Shown piece after piece: positions 37,064-45,146 of a stretch of 64,000 nucleotides of DNA. A program made the translations under genes and the position numbers. The notes below the pieces were generated by a model that did not search any database, was not told where the DNA came from, and saw nothing but the letters and a program-made list of their open reading frames with translations. The stretch lies in assembly GCA_963749825.1 (NCBI GenBank), contig CAVVOI010000012.1:248001-312000 (forward strand), read 5' to 3'. The DNA is from UBA11865 sp963749825. GTDB lineage: Bacteria > Chloroflexota > Anaerolineae > Promineifilales > Promineifilaceae. The first letter of the stretch is position 1. Every line of letters begins with the position of its first letter.

Positions 37064-37637
37064 TTAATTCCGATTTATTTGGCTATTCGGGTTGGCATCG
37101 TTCATCTCCAGGCTCTTCTGATATGCCTGCTCCCGTATATTTGCCATCAGTTGGCTCAAAGCCTCAATCTCCGAATCATTTAAAATATCGAAGCAGCCGG
37201 CGATGGCCCGAAAATGCTCTCCGGTGTTTTCCAATACCTTTTCCCGCCCTGCTCTCTGTCAAGCGGATGTTGAACCTGCGCCGATCACGCTGATCCAATT
37301 GTCTCTCAATCAGCCCCTCTTCTTCGAGATCTCGGATAAGCGAACTAATCGTGTTTCGAGTCGTACCTTGTCGATCGCTGATTTCGGACGGGTTTAATTC
37401 TGTTTTGCCGTCCAGCTCTTCGCTCAGTAAAAGGCTCATTAAAACGCGGTATTTCGCGTAAGATAGCCCGGCCGCCGCGAGGCTACTTTCGCCGATTCGC
37501 TTTAGCGCATGTGAGGTCTGTCTGACTTCATCCATCAGACGGATTGACTTCGGATTAATGTCAGGATGCAAATCCTGAATGAACCCGAACCACAATTCGC
37601 GTCGCCTTTCCTTGCCTTGACCCTCATTGTTCATCAT
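37064..37637 (-). pseudogene. MarR-family regulator with a one-base frameshift
   Basis: ATG 37637 follows GAGGT by five bases. The winged-helix protein reads normally through NTISSLIRDLEEEGLIERQ and the beta-wing DQRDRRRFNIRLTE. One extra base in a GAGAG run (about 37252-37256) then shifts the frame, which ends at 37176. Removing that base restores RLTEAGREKVLENTGEHF and a family-like C-terminal dimerisation helix to a TAA at 37064. Without it the dimer interface is lost. The gene precedes the two ABC exporter genes and its promoter holds a palindrome, so it probably represses all three. A sequencing or assembly error in a short repeat is a real alternative. Confidence 0.82.
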
Positions 37638-37662
37638 AGCTACCTCAAACAACAAATTAGTA

Positions 37663-37698
37663 GACACGGAATTATACGGTGTCGAACTATTGTTGCAA
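37663..37698 (-). promoter_or_regulatory. Promoter and MarR-type operator for marR and the ABC exporter
   Basis: On the minus strand TTGCAA (37698-37693) and a perfect TATAAT (37676-37671) are 16 bp apart. GACAC (37683-37679) and GTGTC (37667-37663), N11 apart, flank the -10, with weaker TAGT/ACTA matches outside. The palindrome covering the -10 fits repression by the adjacent MarR. It also confirms that the longer reading of marR is not translated. Confidence 0.72.
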
Positions 37699-37905
37699 TG
37701 ATAGTGGATCAGGGAAAATGATATATACCGTCTCACCGCGGTAAATGGCTCCCAATATTTAAATGGTGGCTGAACGAAAACTATTTTGGCACGTTAAAGC
37801 AAGCCAGAGTTGATTTCATAACAAAATTGTAATTTCTCAACTTGCTTTCAGGAGAATAGTTCTGGCCTTACTCAAAACTAAACGAACTAAGCAAATCTTC
37901 TCCAA

Positions 37906-38763
37906 TTAAACAGGTTCGGTGTAATATCCTAAGCCAATCAGGCCAGGACCGGTATGCGTCCCGACAACAGGGCTAAGCTCGGTCGTAAACAATTCCACCG
38001 GGTCGAAACGTTCTCTTACCTGCTCGCTGAAGACAGCGGCTTCCTGTGACGCAGCCGCATGGATGACGGAAGCATGAAACGGTCCTTTTCCGGCTATGTC
38101 TGCTGCGACGTGATCAAGCACATGGGCCATAGCTTTGCGCTTAGTTCTAACCTGGGCCAGCGGTTCAATTTTTCCGCCTTCCAAATGGAGGACAGGCTTG
38201 ATCGACAGCATAGAGCCCAAAAGGCGTCGTGCGCCTCCGATACGTCCCCCACGATGTAGAAATTCAAGCGTGTCCACTACAAAGATAGTTTTGGTAATAG
38301 ATTTCATAGCTTCGGCGATTCCTGCCGCTTCGGAAGGACTTTTTCCTTCCGCCAATGATCTCGCCGCCGCGAGTGCCATAAAACCCAGCCCCATGGATGC
38401 TGACCGTGAATCCACGACTTCTATGGGAAAATCGGGCATCATCTCGGCAGCGGCCGTCGCCGACGCAATCGTGCCACTCAAAAACTCCGATATAAAGACG
38501 CCGACGATGGCATCATGGTCCTCAGCCAACTGACTGAAAAATTCATGGAACTCCCCAGCTGAGGGCTGCGAAGTCGTCGGCAATTCTTTGGCATCCCCAA
38601 GTTGAGCATAAAACTGGCCAGGTGTTATGTCAACTCCGTCGAGATACGTCTGGCCTTCCCAGTTCAGACATTGGGGAATCACATGAATATTGTATTTCTT
38701 GACTAGATCCGGTGGGATATTGGCGGTACTATCAGTTGCAACGGCAACCTTTGAATCACCCAT
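37906..38763 (-). CDS. DegV family fatty-acid-binding protein
   Basis: The 285-aa protein has the DegV opening VAVATDSTANIPPDL, LPTTSQPSAGEF, and the C-terminal GTHTGPGLIGLGYY, residues that hold the fatty-acid carboxylate. In Firmicutes the FakB members present fatty acids to the kinase FakA; no FakA gene is in this window. The ATG at 38763 follows a strong GGGAGGTG. It is monocistronic on the minus strand. Confidence 0.93.
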   Translation of the reverse strand: MGDSKVAVATDSTANIPPDLVKKYNIHVIPQCLNWEGQTYLDGVDITPGQFYAQLGDAKELPTTSQPSAGEFHEFFSQLAEDHDAIVGVFISEFLSGTIASATAAAEMMPDFPIEVVDSRSASMGLGFMALAAARSLAEGKSPSEAAGIAEAMKSITKTIFVVDTLEFLHRGGRIGGARRLLGSMLSIKPVLHLEGGKIEPLAQVRTKRKAMAHVLDHVAADIAGKGPFHASVIHAAASQEAAVFSEQVRERFDPVELFTTELSPVVGTHTGPGLIGLGYYTEPV

Positions 38764-39068
38764 TCAAACACCTCCCTCAAGGCTATTCTCGTGTTCACGA
38801 CTTGGTTACACATTTTCTGACCAAGACCGTGAAATCTCCTCAGACATGTTCCCCTATCTGCTGCCACGCTTTCGGGAAACCCTACACTCTTACTCCCGGT
38901 ACCTATCACAATCAAACAAGTATCCAGCGTCTATCACGAGCCTATTATCCGCTGGTGAAACCCTCTATACGGGTTTATTCTTAGGATCAACACGATCAAG
39001 ACTGGACGGGTATATGAGCACTTGACCGATTATGCGTCATAGTGGTCGCTTGGGCAATTTTTAGGTCT
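38764..39068. other. Intergenic DNA between DegV and the IS element
   Basis: No convincing gene. The open frames here have no SD and no family-like sequence. It should hold the promoter of the degV-like gene on the minus strand. Its right edge is the target site of the IS insertion. Confidence 0.5.
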
Positions 39069-39078
39069 TTTTGGTGCT

Positions 39079-39096
39079 CACGCTTTTACCAAAGTA
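39079..39096 (+). repeat. Left terminal inverted repeat of the IS
   Basis: CACGCTTTTACCAAAGTA; the complement of the right end differs only at the third base (CAG). Confidence 0.92.
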
Positions 39097-39166
39097 AGGT
39101 AACAAAAAAGGCTAACCTTCGTTAACATGGTTTTTTCCACAAACTGTGTAAACAAAGGAAAGCCAA

Positions 39167-40339
39167 ATGGACTATAGCATAATTGAGGTAGAAAAGGACG
39201 AAGGACGGTTGCTTAATATTGGGGAATTGTATGCAGCACTGGGGCAGGTTAATGACAAACGACAAAAAAAGGGGAAGCGCTATACGATTGGTATTCTGCT
39301 CATCGTGGTTATCCTGGCCAAGTTGTGCGGCGAAAACACCCCTTATGGCATGGCTGAATGGGCAAAGATGAGAGCCGAGGAACTACAAAAACTGTTTGGC
39401 TATCATCGACTTGTCAGCCCGAGCAACAAAACGATAGGACGGTTGGCTGATACGTCGTTGGAAGACAAGGACTTGCAAGTAACGACCCGGCGCTATTTGC
39501 ATCAAACATATGGTGGCCAGCAAAGCATCCTGGTCACTATCGATGGGAAAACGCTTCGGGGAACGATACCAAAAGGAAAAACTCGAGGGGTCCATTTGCT
39601 GGCAGCTTATTTACCCGAGGAAGGGGTCGTTTTGTTGCAGATTGAAGTCTGTCAAAAAGAGAATGAAATTGTGGCGGCACCAACATTGCTGCAGCAACTA
39701 GACCTAAAGGGACGTGTCATCAGTGGCGATGCCATGTTTGCCCAACGGGAGATATCCGTCGCTGTCCTGGCACAAGGAGGAGATTACCTGTGGTTTGTCA
39801 AGGATAATCAACCCACGTTGAATGAGGACGTACAACGCTTTTTTCAAGAAGTGGAACACGCGCCGGGCTGGCATATTCCACCTTTACCCCGGGCAGTTGC
39901 GGAAGAAACCGTCAAACAATCCGGGCGAATTGAAACCAGACGTTTGACAGCCATCCCGGATGAGCACAACTATCTGCAATGGCCAGGACTCAACACAGTA
40001 TTCAGACTGGAGCGCCATGTCTTTCGTCCGCAAAAAGGAGATGCATGGTCTCAGGTCGTCTTTGGTATCACCAGTTTGGCCTACACCCCTTTACTGGCCA
40101 AGCAACTGCTGACTTGGACACGACAGCATTGGAGGATTGAAAACAAATTACACTATCGTCGTGATGTTACCTTACGTGAAGATGCCACACGGATGCAACA
40201 GACACATCAAGCTCAAGTTGTGGCCACTCTCAACAACTTTGTTATTGCGATGGTAACCTGTCTTGGTTTTTCCAATTTAGCATCAGCCCGGCGTTTTTTC
40301 CAGGCGAAATTCGATGCACTCATTTTTTCCGCTTCGTAG
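39167..40339 (+). CDS. ISAs1-family DDE transposase
   Basis: The 390-aa protein has an N-terminal transposase-associated domain (about 10-100) and a DDE catalytic core: Asp in VTIDGKTLRGT, Asp in ISGDAMFAQREIS, and Glu in WRIENKLHYRRDVTLREDATRM. The HWRIENKLH block with following RDV is typical of the ISAs1 (H-repeat-like) group. It catalyses movement of the surrounding IS. No frameshift or stop is present, so it is probably active. Confidence 0.96.
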   Translation: MDYSIIEVEKDEGRLLNIGELYAALGQVNDKRQKKGKRYTIGILLIVVILAKLCGENTPYGMAEWAKMRAEELQKLFGYHRLVSPSNKTIGRLADTSLEDKDLQVTTRRYLHQTYGGQQSILVTIDGKTLRGTIPKGKTRGVHLLAAYLPEEGVVLLQIEVCQKENEIVAAPTLLQQLDLKGRVISGDAMFAQREISVAVLAQGGDYLWFVKDNQPTLNEDVQRFFQEVEHAPGWHIPPLPRAVAEETVKQSGRIETRRLTAIPDEHNYLQWPGLNTVFRLERHVFRPQKGDAWSQVVFGITSLAYTPLLAKQLLTWTRQHWRIENKLHYRRDVTLREDATRMQQTHQAQVVATLNNFVIAMVTCLGFSNLASARRFFQAKFDALIFSAS

Positions 40340-40340
40340 C

Positions 40341-40358
40341 TACTTTGGTAAAAGCCTG
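40341..40358 (-). repeat. Right terminal inverted repeat of the IS
   Basis: TACTTTGGTAAAAGCCTG, the mate of the left repeat, two bases after the transposase stop codon. Confidence 0.92.
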
Positions 40359-40367
40359 TTTTGGTGC

Positions 40368-40396
40368 TTGACATTTAAGCCCCATTTGGCTACGAT
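40368..40396 (+). promoter_or_regulatory. glmS promoter at the IS junction
   Basis: A perfect -35 TTGACA (40368-40373) and TACGAT (40391-40396) are 17 bp apart. Transcription would start near 40403, about 40 bases before the ribozyme core. The IS inserted directly upstream, leaving the -35 intact because the target duplication restores its first base. Confidence 0.7.
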
Positions 40397-40440
40397 GTTA
40401 TTATCTTTAATTTTTTAATAATTGAATAGGCGGGACAGAC

Positions 40441-40703
40441 TTAGCGCACGGACCTTAGACTAGACTATCAAAGAATGGTCAGTCAGCAAGGTTGACGAGG
40501 TGGAGGTTCCCCATCGCGAGGTGGGGTTAACGAACCAGCAGGTATATGAAGACCGGTAAACCGGATTTTGTTTTAATCGTTGGTTCGGAAAATCGACAGA
40601 TCAGCGGATGCCTCCCAGGGTTGGGCCAAACCCTGAGTTTCTTCCCCCTCCTGACTAGATGCACCTACAAAGCGGCCGGCGTAAACGGCCGACAAAATGG
40701 TGT
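40441..40703 (+). ncRNA. glmS self-cleaving ribozyme/riboswitch with an inserted domain
   Basis: Core glmS ribozyme elements occur in order: the cleavage site A|GCGC (between 40443 and 40444), stem P1 (ACCTT at 40452 with AAGGT at 40488), the invariant GTTGACGAGG, GGAGGTT (40502-40508), ATCGA (40592-40596), CGGATGCCTCCC (40605-40616) and the P4 hairpin AGGGTT/AACCCT. A 3' domain with GGCCG/CGGCC and ACAAA follows. On glucosamine-6-phosphate binding the RNA cuts its own 5' leader, leading to decay of glmS mRNA. In Bacillus subtilis GGAGGUU is followed directly by AUCGA; here 83 nt (40509-40591) are inserted. The insert can fold as CCCC/GGGG, CCGG-TAAA-CCGG and CGAACCA/TGGTTCG stems. The 3' limit is approximate. 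About 195 nt of leader remain before the glmS ATG. Confidence 0.93.
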
Positions 40704-40897
40704 TTCGTGGCCCCTACAGCATGTTCATTATGCTGATTGCTCTATTGGAGGGGCGCCCCTATCAGAGCCGCACAATCGCCTGGAAGCGTCGTTGCCAATT
40801 AACTGTATTTTCGTCTGAAACGATGTCTGTTCGCCGTTATCCAAGGAATCGAAGACATCACCAGGAGGAAGATGCGTCATCGTAGGAGGTACGAAAC

Positions 40898-42742
40898 ATG
40901 TGTGGCATCGTCGGTTATGTGGGTCCTCAAAAAGCCCAATCCATCATTCTTAATGGTTTAAAACAATTAGAGTATCGAGGATATGACTCAGCCGGGTTAG
41001 CCCTTTTGGAGCAAAACGGCAAAATTGCCGTCCGCCGGGATGCAGGAAAACTAGCCAATCTCCAGGAGTTGGTGAAGGCCTCTCCGGTCGAAGGACATAT
41101 TGGTATCGGCCATACCCGATGGGCAACCCATGGCCAACCCAACCAGCGCAACGCCCATCCCCATGTTAGCATGAATGGCCGTGTGGTCTTGGTCCACAAC
41201 GGTATCGTCGAAAACTACGCCGAACTCCGTGAAGAGCTTTTTGTTGAAGGTATCATATTCAGTTCAGATACTGATTCAGAAGTTATCGTCCAGATGGCCG
41301 AGCGATTACTAGAAGCAGGTTATAGTTTTGAACAAGCTATTCGACAATCCTTGCAGCAACTTATGGGATCGAATGCTGTCGTGGCCATGAACGTCGACAG
41401 CCCAGATCAGATCATATGCGCCCGGTTGGGTAATGCTGGTGGCATTGTCCTGGGTATAGGCAAGGGGGAAATGTTCCTGGCTTCCGATATACCGGCTATT
41501 CTAGAACATACTAGGGACATGGTTTTCTTGGAGAATCAACAAATGGCCATTGTAACACAGGATGGATACCGGGTGACCGACCTGGAGGGCAACCCGGTCG
41601 AAACGACCATTCATAACATCCCGTGGGATCCCATAAGCGCTGTCAAAGGTGAATACAAACACTTCATGCAAAAGGAGATCTTCGAGCAGCCCCAGTCACT
41701 AATCAACACCCTGCACGGCCGAGTTGATTTTGAACGCGGCCGCCTATCCATCCCAGATCTTAACATTACACCGGACTTGGCCGGCAGGTTGAGACGCCTG
41801 TTTATCATCGCTTGTGGGACAAGTTATTATGCAGGGCTCATCGGTAAGTACATGATTGAAGAAATTGCCCGCTTGCCGGTCGAAGTCGAATATGGATCTG
41901 AATTTCGTTATTACAACCCTATCGTAGACGAGCATAGCGCAGTGCTTGCCATTACCCAATCAGGTGAAACGGCCGACACCTTGGCTGCCAGCGAATTGGC
42001 CAAAGACCGTGGAGCAACAATGTGGTCGATTGTCAACGCCATAGGTAGCCAGTCGATGCGCATGTCCGACGGCTATATCGCCATGCAGGCCGGCCCAGAA
42101 ATCGGCGTAGCCTCAACCAAGGCTTTCACTACTTCCCTGGTGGATCTTTACATGTTAGCTTGTGTTTTAGCTGAAGCGCGAGGAATCGTCAGCGGCGCGA
42201 GTTATCGCGAACGAGTCAATGCCCTGGCCCGCATTCCCGATTTGGCCGGACGTGTATTAGATCACGACCAGGAGTACCAGGAATTAGCGAACCTTTTCTT
42301 TAAAGCCCAGGACTTCCTCTTTATTGGCCGGGGCATTAATTACCCTGTCGCTCTGGAAGGCGCTCTAAAATTAAAGGAGATAAGCTACATCCATGCAGAA
42401 GGGTATCCGGCCGGAGAGATGAAGCATGGCCCAATCGCCTTGATCGATGAATCGATGCCGGTTCTGGCTGTGGTAACTAAAGATGCACTTTATGATAAGA
42501 TGATCAGTCAGGTAGAACAGGCTAGAGCTCGCGGTGGCGTTGTCATCGCTTTGGCTACAGAAGGTGATGAAACGATCAGACTAAAAGCTGACCACGTCAT
42601 CTACGTTCCCGAAGCGCCCCCGCTATTGGCTCCCGTAGTGAATGTCATACCTTTGCAATTGTTGAGCTACCATATAGCCGTGCGGCGAGGCTGCGACGTC
42701 GATCAGCCCAGAAATCTAGCTAAAAGTGTTACCGTTGAATAA
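40898..42742 (+). CDS. glmS: Glutamine-fructose-6-phosphate aminotransferase (isomerizing)
   Basis: The 614-aa enzyme makes glucosamine-6-phosphate from fructose-6-phosphate and glutamine, the first step to UDP-GlcNAc and peptidoglycan. The N-terminal Ntn glutaminase has Cys2 as nucleophile (MCGIVGYVG), GHTRWATHG and SDTDSEV. Two SIS domains follow (ACGTSYYAG and ITQSGETADT; GRGINYPVALEGALKLKEISY). It ends in LAKSVTVE as usual. The SD is AGGAGG, 40885-40890. Control is by the ribozyme in its leader. Confidence 0.97.
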   Translation: MCGIVGYVGPQKAQSIILNGLKQLEYRGYDSAGLALLEQNGKIAVRRDAGKLANLQELVKASPVEGHIGIGHTRWATHGQPNQRNAHPHVSMNGRVVLVHNGIVENYAELREELFVEGIIFSSDTDSEVIVQMAERLLEAGYSFEQAIRQSLQQLMGSNAVVAMNVDSPDQIICARLGNAGGIVLGIGKGEMFLASDIPAILEHTRDMVFLENQQMAIVTQDGYRVTDLEGNPVETTIHNIPWDPISAVKGEYKHFMQKEIFEQPQSLINTLHGRVDFERGRLSIPDLNITPDLAGRLRRLFIIACGTSYYAGLIGKYMIEEIARLPVEVEYGSEFRYYNPIVDEHSAVLAITQSGETADTLAASELAKDRGATMWSIVNAIGSQSMRMSDGYIAMQAGPEIGVASTKAFTTSLVDLYMLACVLAEARGIVSGASYRERVNALARIPDLAGRVLDHDQEYQELANLFFKAQDFLFIGRGINYPVALEGALKLKEISYIHAEGYPAGEMKHGPIALIDESMPVLAVVTKDALYDKMISQVEQARARGGVVIALATEGDETIRLKADHVIYVPEAPPLLAPVVNVIPLQLLSYHIAVRRGCDVDQPRNLAKSVTVE

Positions 42743-42753
42743 ATAGACTGTAG

Positions 42754-43215
42754 ATGGATCTGCCTACACCAAACGTCAGGATCCGCTCTTTTTCATCTGG
42801 CGATCAGAAAATCGCCAAGCAAATAATCTTGGAAGGGTTGGGGGAACATTTCGGCTATATAAACCCAGCCCTTAATCCCGATTTGGAGGATATCGAGAGC
42901 TCTTACCCAAAGAGAGGATATGTTTTCCTAATTGCCGAGCGGGAGGGGATGATGGTTGGTACAGGGGCTTTAGTTACCGAATCAGGTGAAACTGCTAGGA
43001 TCGTTCGCCTATCAGTCATTCGGAATCAACGTGGACTGGGGATCGGCCGTTCATTGGTCGAGCATCTACTCGAGTTAGCTAAACAACGCAATTATAATCG
43101 GATCGTCGTCGAAACAAACCATGATTGGTGTCCGGCAATCAAATTGTACGAGAGCCTTGGCTTTCGCCAATACGCCAAAGATAAAGAAAGTATTCACCTT
43201 CACCTCATATTATGA
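42754..43215 (+). CDS. GNAT-family N-acetyltransferase
   Basis: A single 153-aa GNAT domain with the CoA-binding loop VIRNQRGLGIGRSLVEHLLELA and C-terminal LYESLGFRQYA. The substrate is unknown. It lies 11 nt after glmS and may be co-expressed; GlcN-6-P acetylation (Gna1-like) is conceivable from the context but not supported by a specific motif. Confidence 0.85.
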   Translation: MDLPTPNVRIRSFSSGDQKIAKQIILEGLGEHFGYINPALNPDLEDIESSYPKRGYVFLIAEREGMMVGTGALVTESGETARIVRLSVIRNQRGLGIGRSLVEHLLELAKQRNYNRIVVETNHDWCPAIKLYESLGFRQYAKDKESIHLHLIL

Positions 43216-43657
43216 TTTAGTACCCCTAATACTCCCCAGCTATTATTTCGAAAGACCATTTCCCTGAAAGAATTCGCCAGGAAGGTTGAGATTCGAGCGT
43301 AATCCGGATCACATTGACGAATAGTAGTGGCTGGTATGCTCGGCAAAGTAATCTTAAATTGATATGAGCAATAGGTGAGCGTCCGGGTCAAAGACGGTAA
43401 ATTGTTTTTTGGGTCGTCATCGCTGTTGGCTATAATGCATCTTCGCCTGGAAATCAAAAAGGTATTCGAAACAGGTGAAGCAGGTTAACCATTATCCATT
43501 AAGGTAAGGGTTATGCATTTACGCTTAAGGCAGAGCAAGAAGGACTCGTTCTGTTAAATCCTTTGTTTGTTGTAATGCCTTGGCGAGATCGGCCTTGCTG
43601 TATCCAAGACAGGGCCACTCATTTCCCGGCCGATTACGTATCTAAGAAACTTTTATT
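43216..43657. other. 442-bp leader region of the C39-like gene
   Basis: A perfect TATAAT (43431-43436) in GGCTATAATGC marks a likely promoter with a weak -35, leaving a 5' leader of about 215 nt before the ATG at 43658. No gene or strong hairpin is seen. Confidence 0.5.
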
Positions 43658-45031
43658 ATGGGTGTACGTCGACTAACATTTTTACTGGCTGTCTTGGTGA
43701 TCGCCGTCTCTATTTGGCAGTTACCGGCGCTACTTAGAGCGCTTCCAAGTCGCTATGTAGCCGCTTATTTGCCCGAACCTGTCCAGGCGCTGGCCGAACG
43801 CGAGCACGTTGAGGTATTACCTACGTCTGCGGTCAACGTGGATGCTAGTGCTCTATTATCTGAAAAAAATCAGGTCCCAGCCTCGTCCCTTACTCCGGAT
43901 ATATCTCTCGAGCAAAATACGACCAGATCAATTCAAGATCCGGATTATGGCAGCACAGAGGTTCCCGTTTCGGAAGAACCAGACAAACGTCCAATCAATG
44001 CAAAACCAGCGCTGGAAGGACCCACACCAACACCTACGGAAACACCAATACCATACCCTGTCGCTTCACGATTAGGTCCAATCCGGCATCACTTTCAGAC
44101 CTGGAACAACTGCGGTCCGGCAACTCTAGCTATGGCGCTCAGCCGCTACGACGTCTTCTTGGATCAAGAACAGACTGCCTCTGTTCTCAAGCCAAATCCA
44201 GAAGACAGAAATGTCAGCCCTTATGAGATGGTGAATTTCGTAAATCAGGAGACAAATCTTCACGCTCTTGAACGCACCAATGGTAACCTGGATATCTTGC
44301 GACGGCTGGTCGCGGGTGGCTATCCAGTAATCGTTGAGCTTGGCCTTGATCCCCCTGGAGAGTATCGTTGGATGGACTGGTATGGTCATTATCTACTGAT
44401 TGTCGCTTATGACGATGAAAGCGAACAGGTTTGGGTCTACGATTCATGGTTTGGTACCAGCGAAGTTCCAGGCGAAAATGCCAATGAGGAAGGGCGGTCG
44501 ATTAGCTATGATGATTTAGACCGTTACTGGCGCCAATTCAATCGCAACTATATCGTTCTCTTCCCAACCGGCGGCAAGGCTGAAGTCTCCTACCTGATTG
44601 GCCCGTCTATGGATGACACAATCATGTGGCAGGAGTCCCTTAATGTGGTCAAGGAAGAATTGACTGAACAAGAAAATGATCCTTTCCTGTGGTTCAATTT
44701 AGGGACAACTTATAATGCATTGGGCGAATATGAGAAAGCGGCCATGTCATTTGATCAGGCGCGAATGAATAGCTTGCCATGGCGGATGTTATGGTACCAA
44801 TTTGGTCCTTATGAAGCGTATTATGAGGCAGGCCGGTATGAGGATGTCCTATTATTAGCCGATGTCACTTTATTAGACCGGCCCTATTTTGAAGAATCCT
44901 ATTACTATAAAGGCTTGGCTCAGATGGCCCTTGGCGAAGATAAAGCAGCGCAAGACAACCTTGAGAAGGCGATTCGTTTCAATCCAAATTTTACCCCGGC
45001 TGTTGAGGTACTGGAACAGCTAAATTCCTAA
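43658..45031 (+). CDS. Surface C39-like cysteine peptidase domain protein with TPRs (copy 1)
   Basis: The 457-aa protein has an N-terminal membrane anchor (about 5-25), an acidic Pro/Thr linker (to about 130, ending TPTPTETPIP), a C39-like peptidase domain (about 140-310) and C-terminal TPRs (about 325-455). Catalytic residues fit the C39_2 group: Gln/Cys in TWNNCGPATLAMAL, His in YGHYLLIVAYDDE and Asp in VYDSWFG. It should act outside the membrane; substrates are unknown. A paralogue with the same layout follows after 115 nt, sharing KPNPEDRNVSP. Confidence 0.84.
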   Translation: MGVRRLTFLLAVLVIAVSIWQLPALLRALPSRYVAAYLPEPVQALAEREHVEVLPTSAVNVDASALLSEKNQVPASSLTPDISLEQNTTRSIQDPDYGSTEVPVSEEPDKRPINAKPALEGPTPTPTETPIPYPVASRLGPIRHHFQTWNNCGPATLAMALSRYDVFLDQEQTASVLKPNPEDRNVSPYEMVNFVNQETNLHALERTNGNLDILRRLVAGGYPVIVELGLDPPGEYRWMDWYGHYLLIVAYDDESEQVWVYDSWFGTSEVPGENANEEGRSISYDDLDRYWRQFNRNYIVLFPTGGKAEVSYLIGPSMDDTIMWQESLNVVKEELTEQENDPFLWFNLGTTYNALGEYEKAAMSFDQARMNSLPWRMLWYQFGPYEAYYEAGRYEDVLLLADVTLLDRPYFEESYYYKGLAQMALGEDKAAQDNLEKAIRFNPNFTPAVEVLEQLNS

Positions 45032-45146
45032 TTGCCGCAACGATTCTGGTTCAGGCGCAAATTTTGGGGTTACAAATATTGAAGTTAAGTGGAAAGTTCG
45101 TCTTAGTATAGAAACATCCTTGCACCACCGGAGTGCTGATTAGCTT

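Larger units (their letters stand above)
39079..40358 (+). mobile_element. Complete ISAs1-family insertion sequence (1,280 bp)
   Basis: The element is bounded by 18-bp terminal inverted repeats with one mismatch and flanked by a perfect 10-bp target duplication TTTTGGTGCT (39069-39078 and 40359-40368). It has one full-length transposase gene. The intact ends, exact duplication and open reading frame point to a recent insertion. Its right end abuts the glmS promoter: the last T of the right duplication is the first base of the -35 box. Confidence 0.95.

Noticed and set aside
38690..39025. Overlapping plus-strand frames upstream of the IS
   Set aside because: Partly antisense to degV-like gene start, no SD and no conserved sequence.
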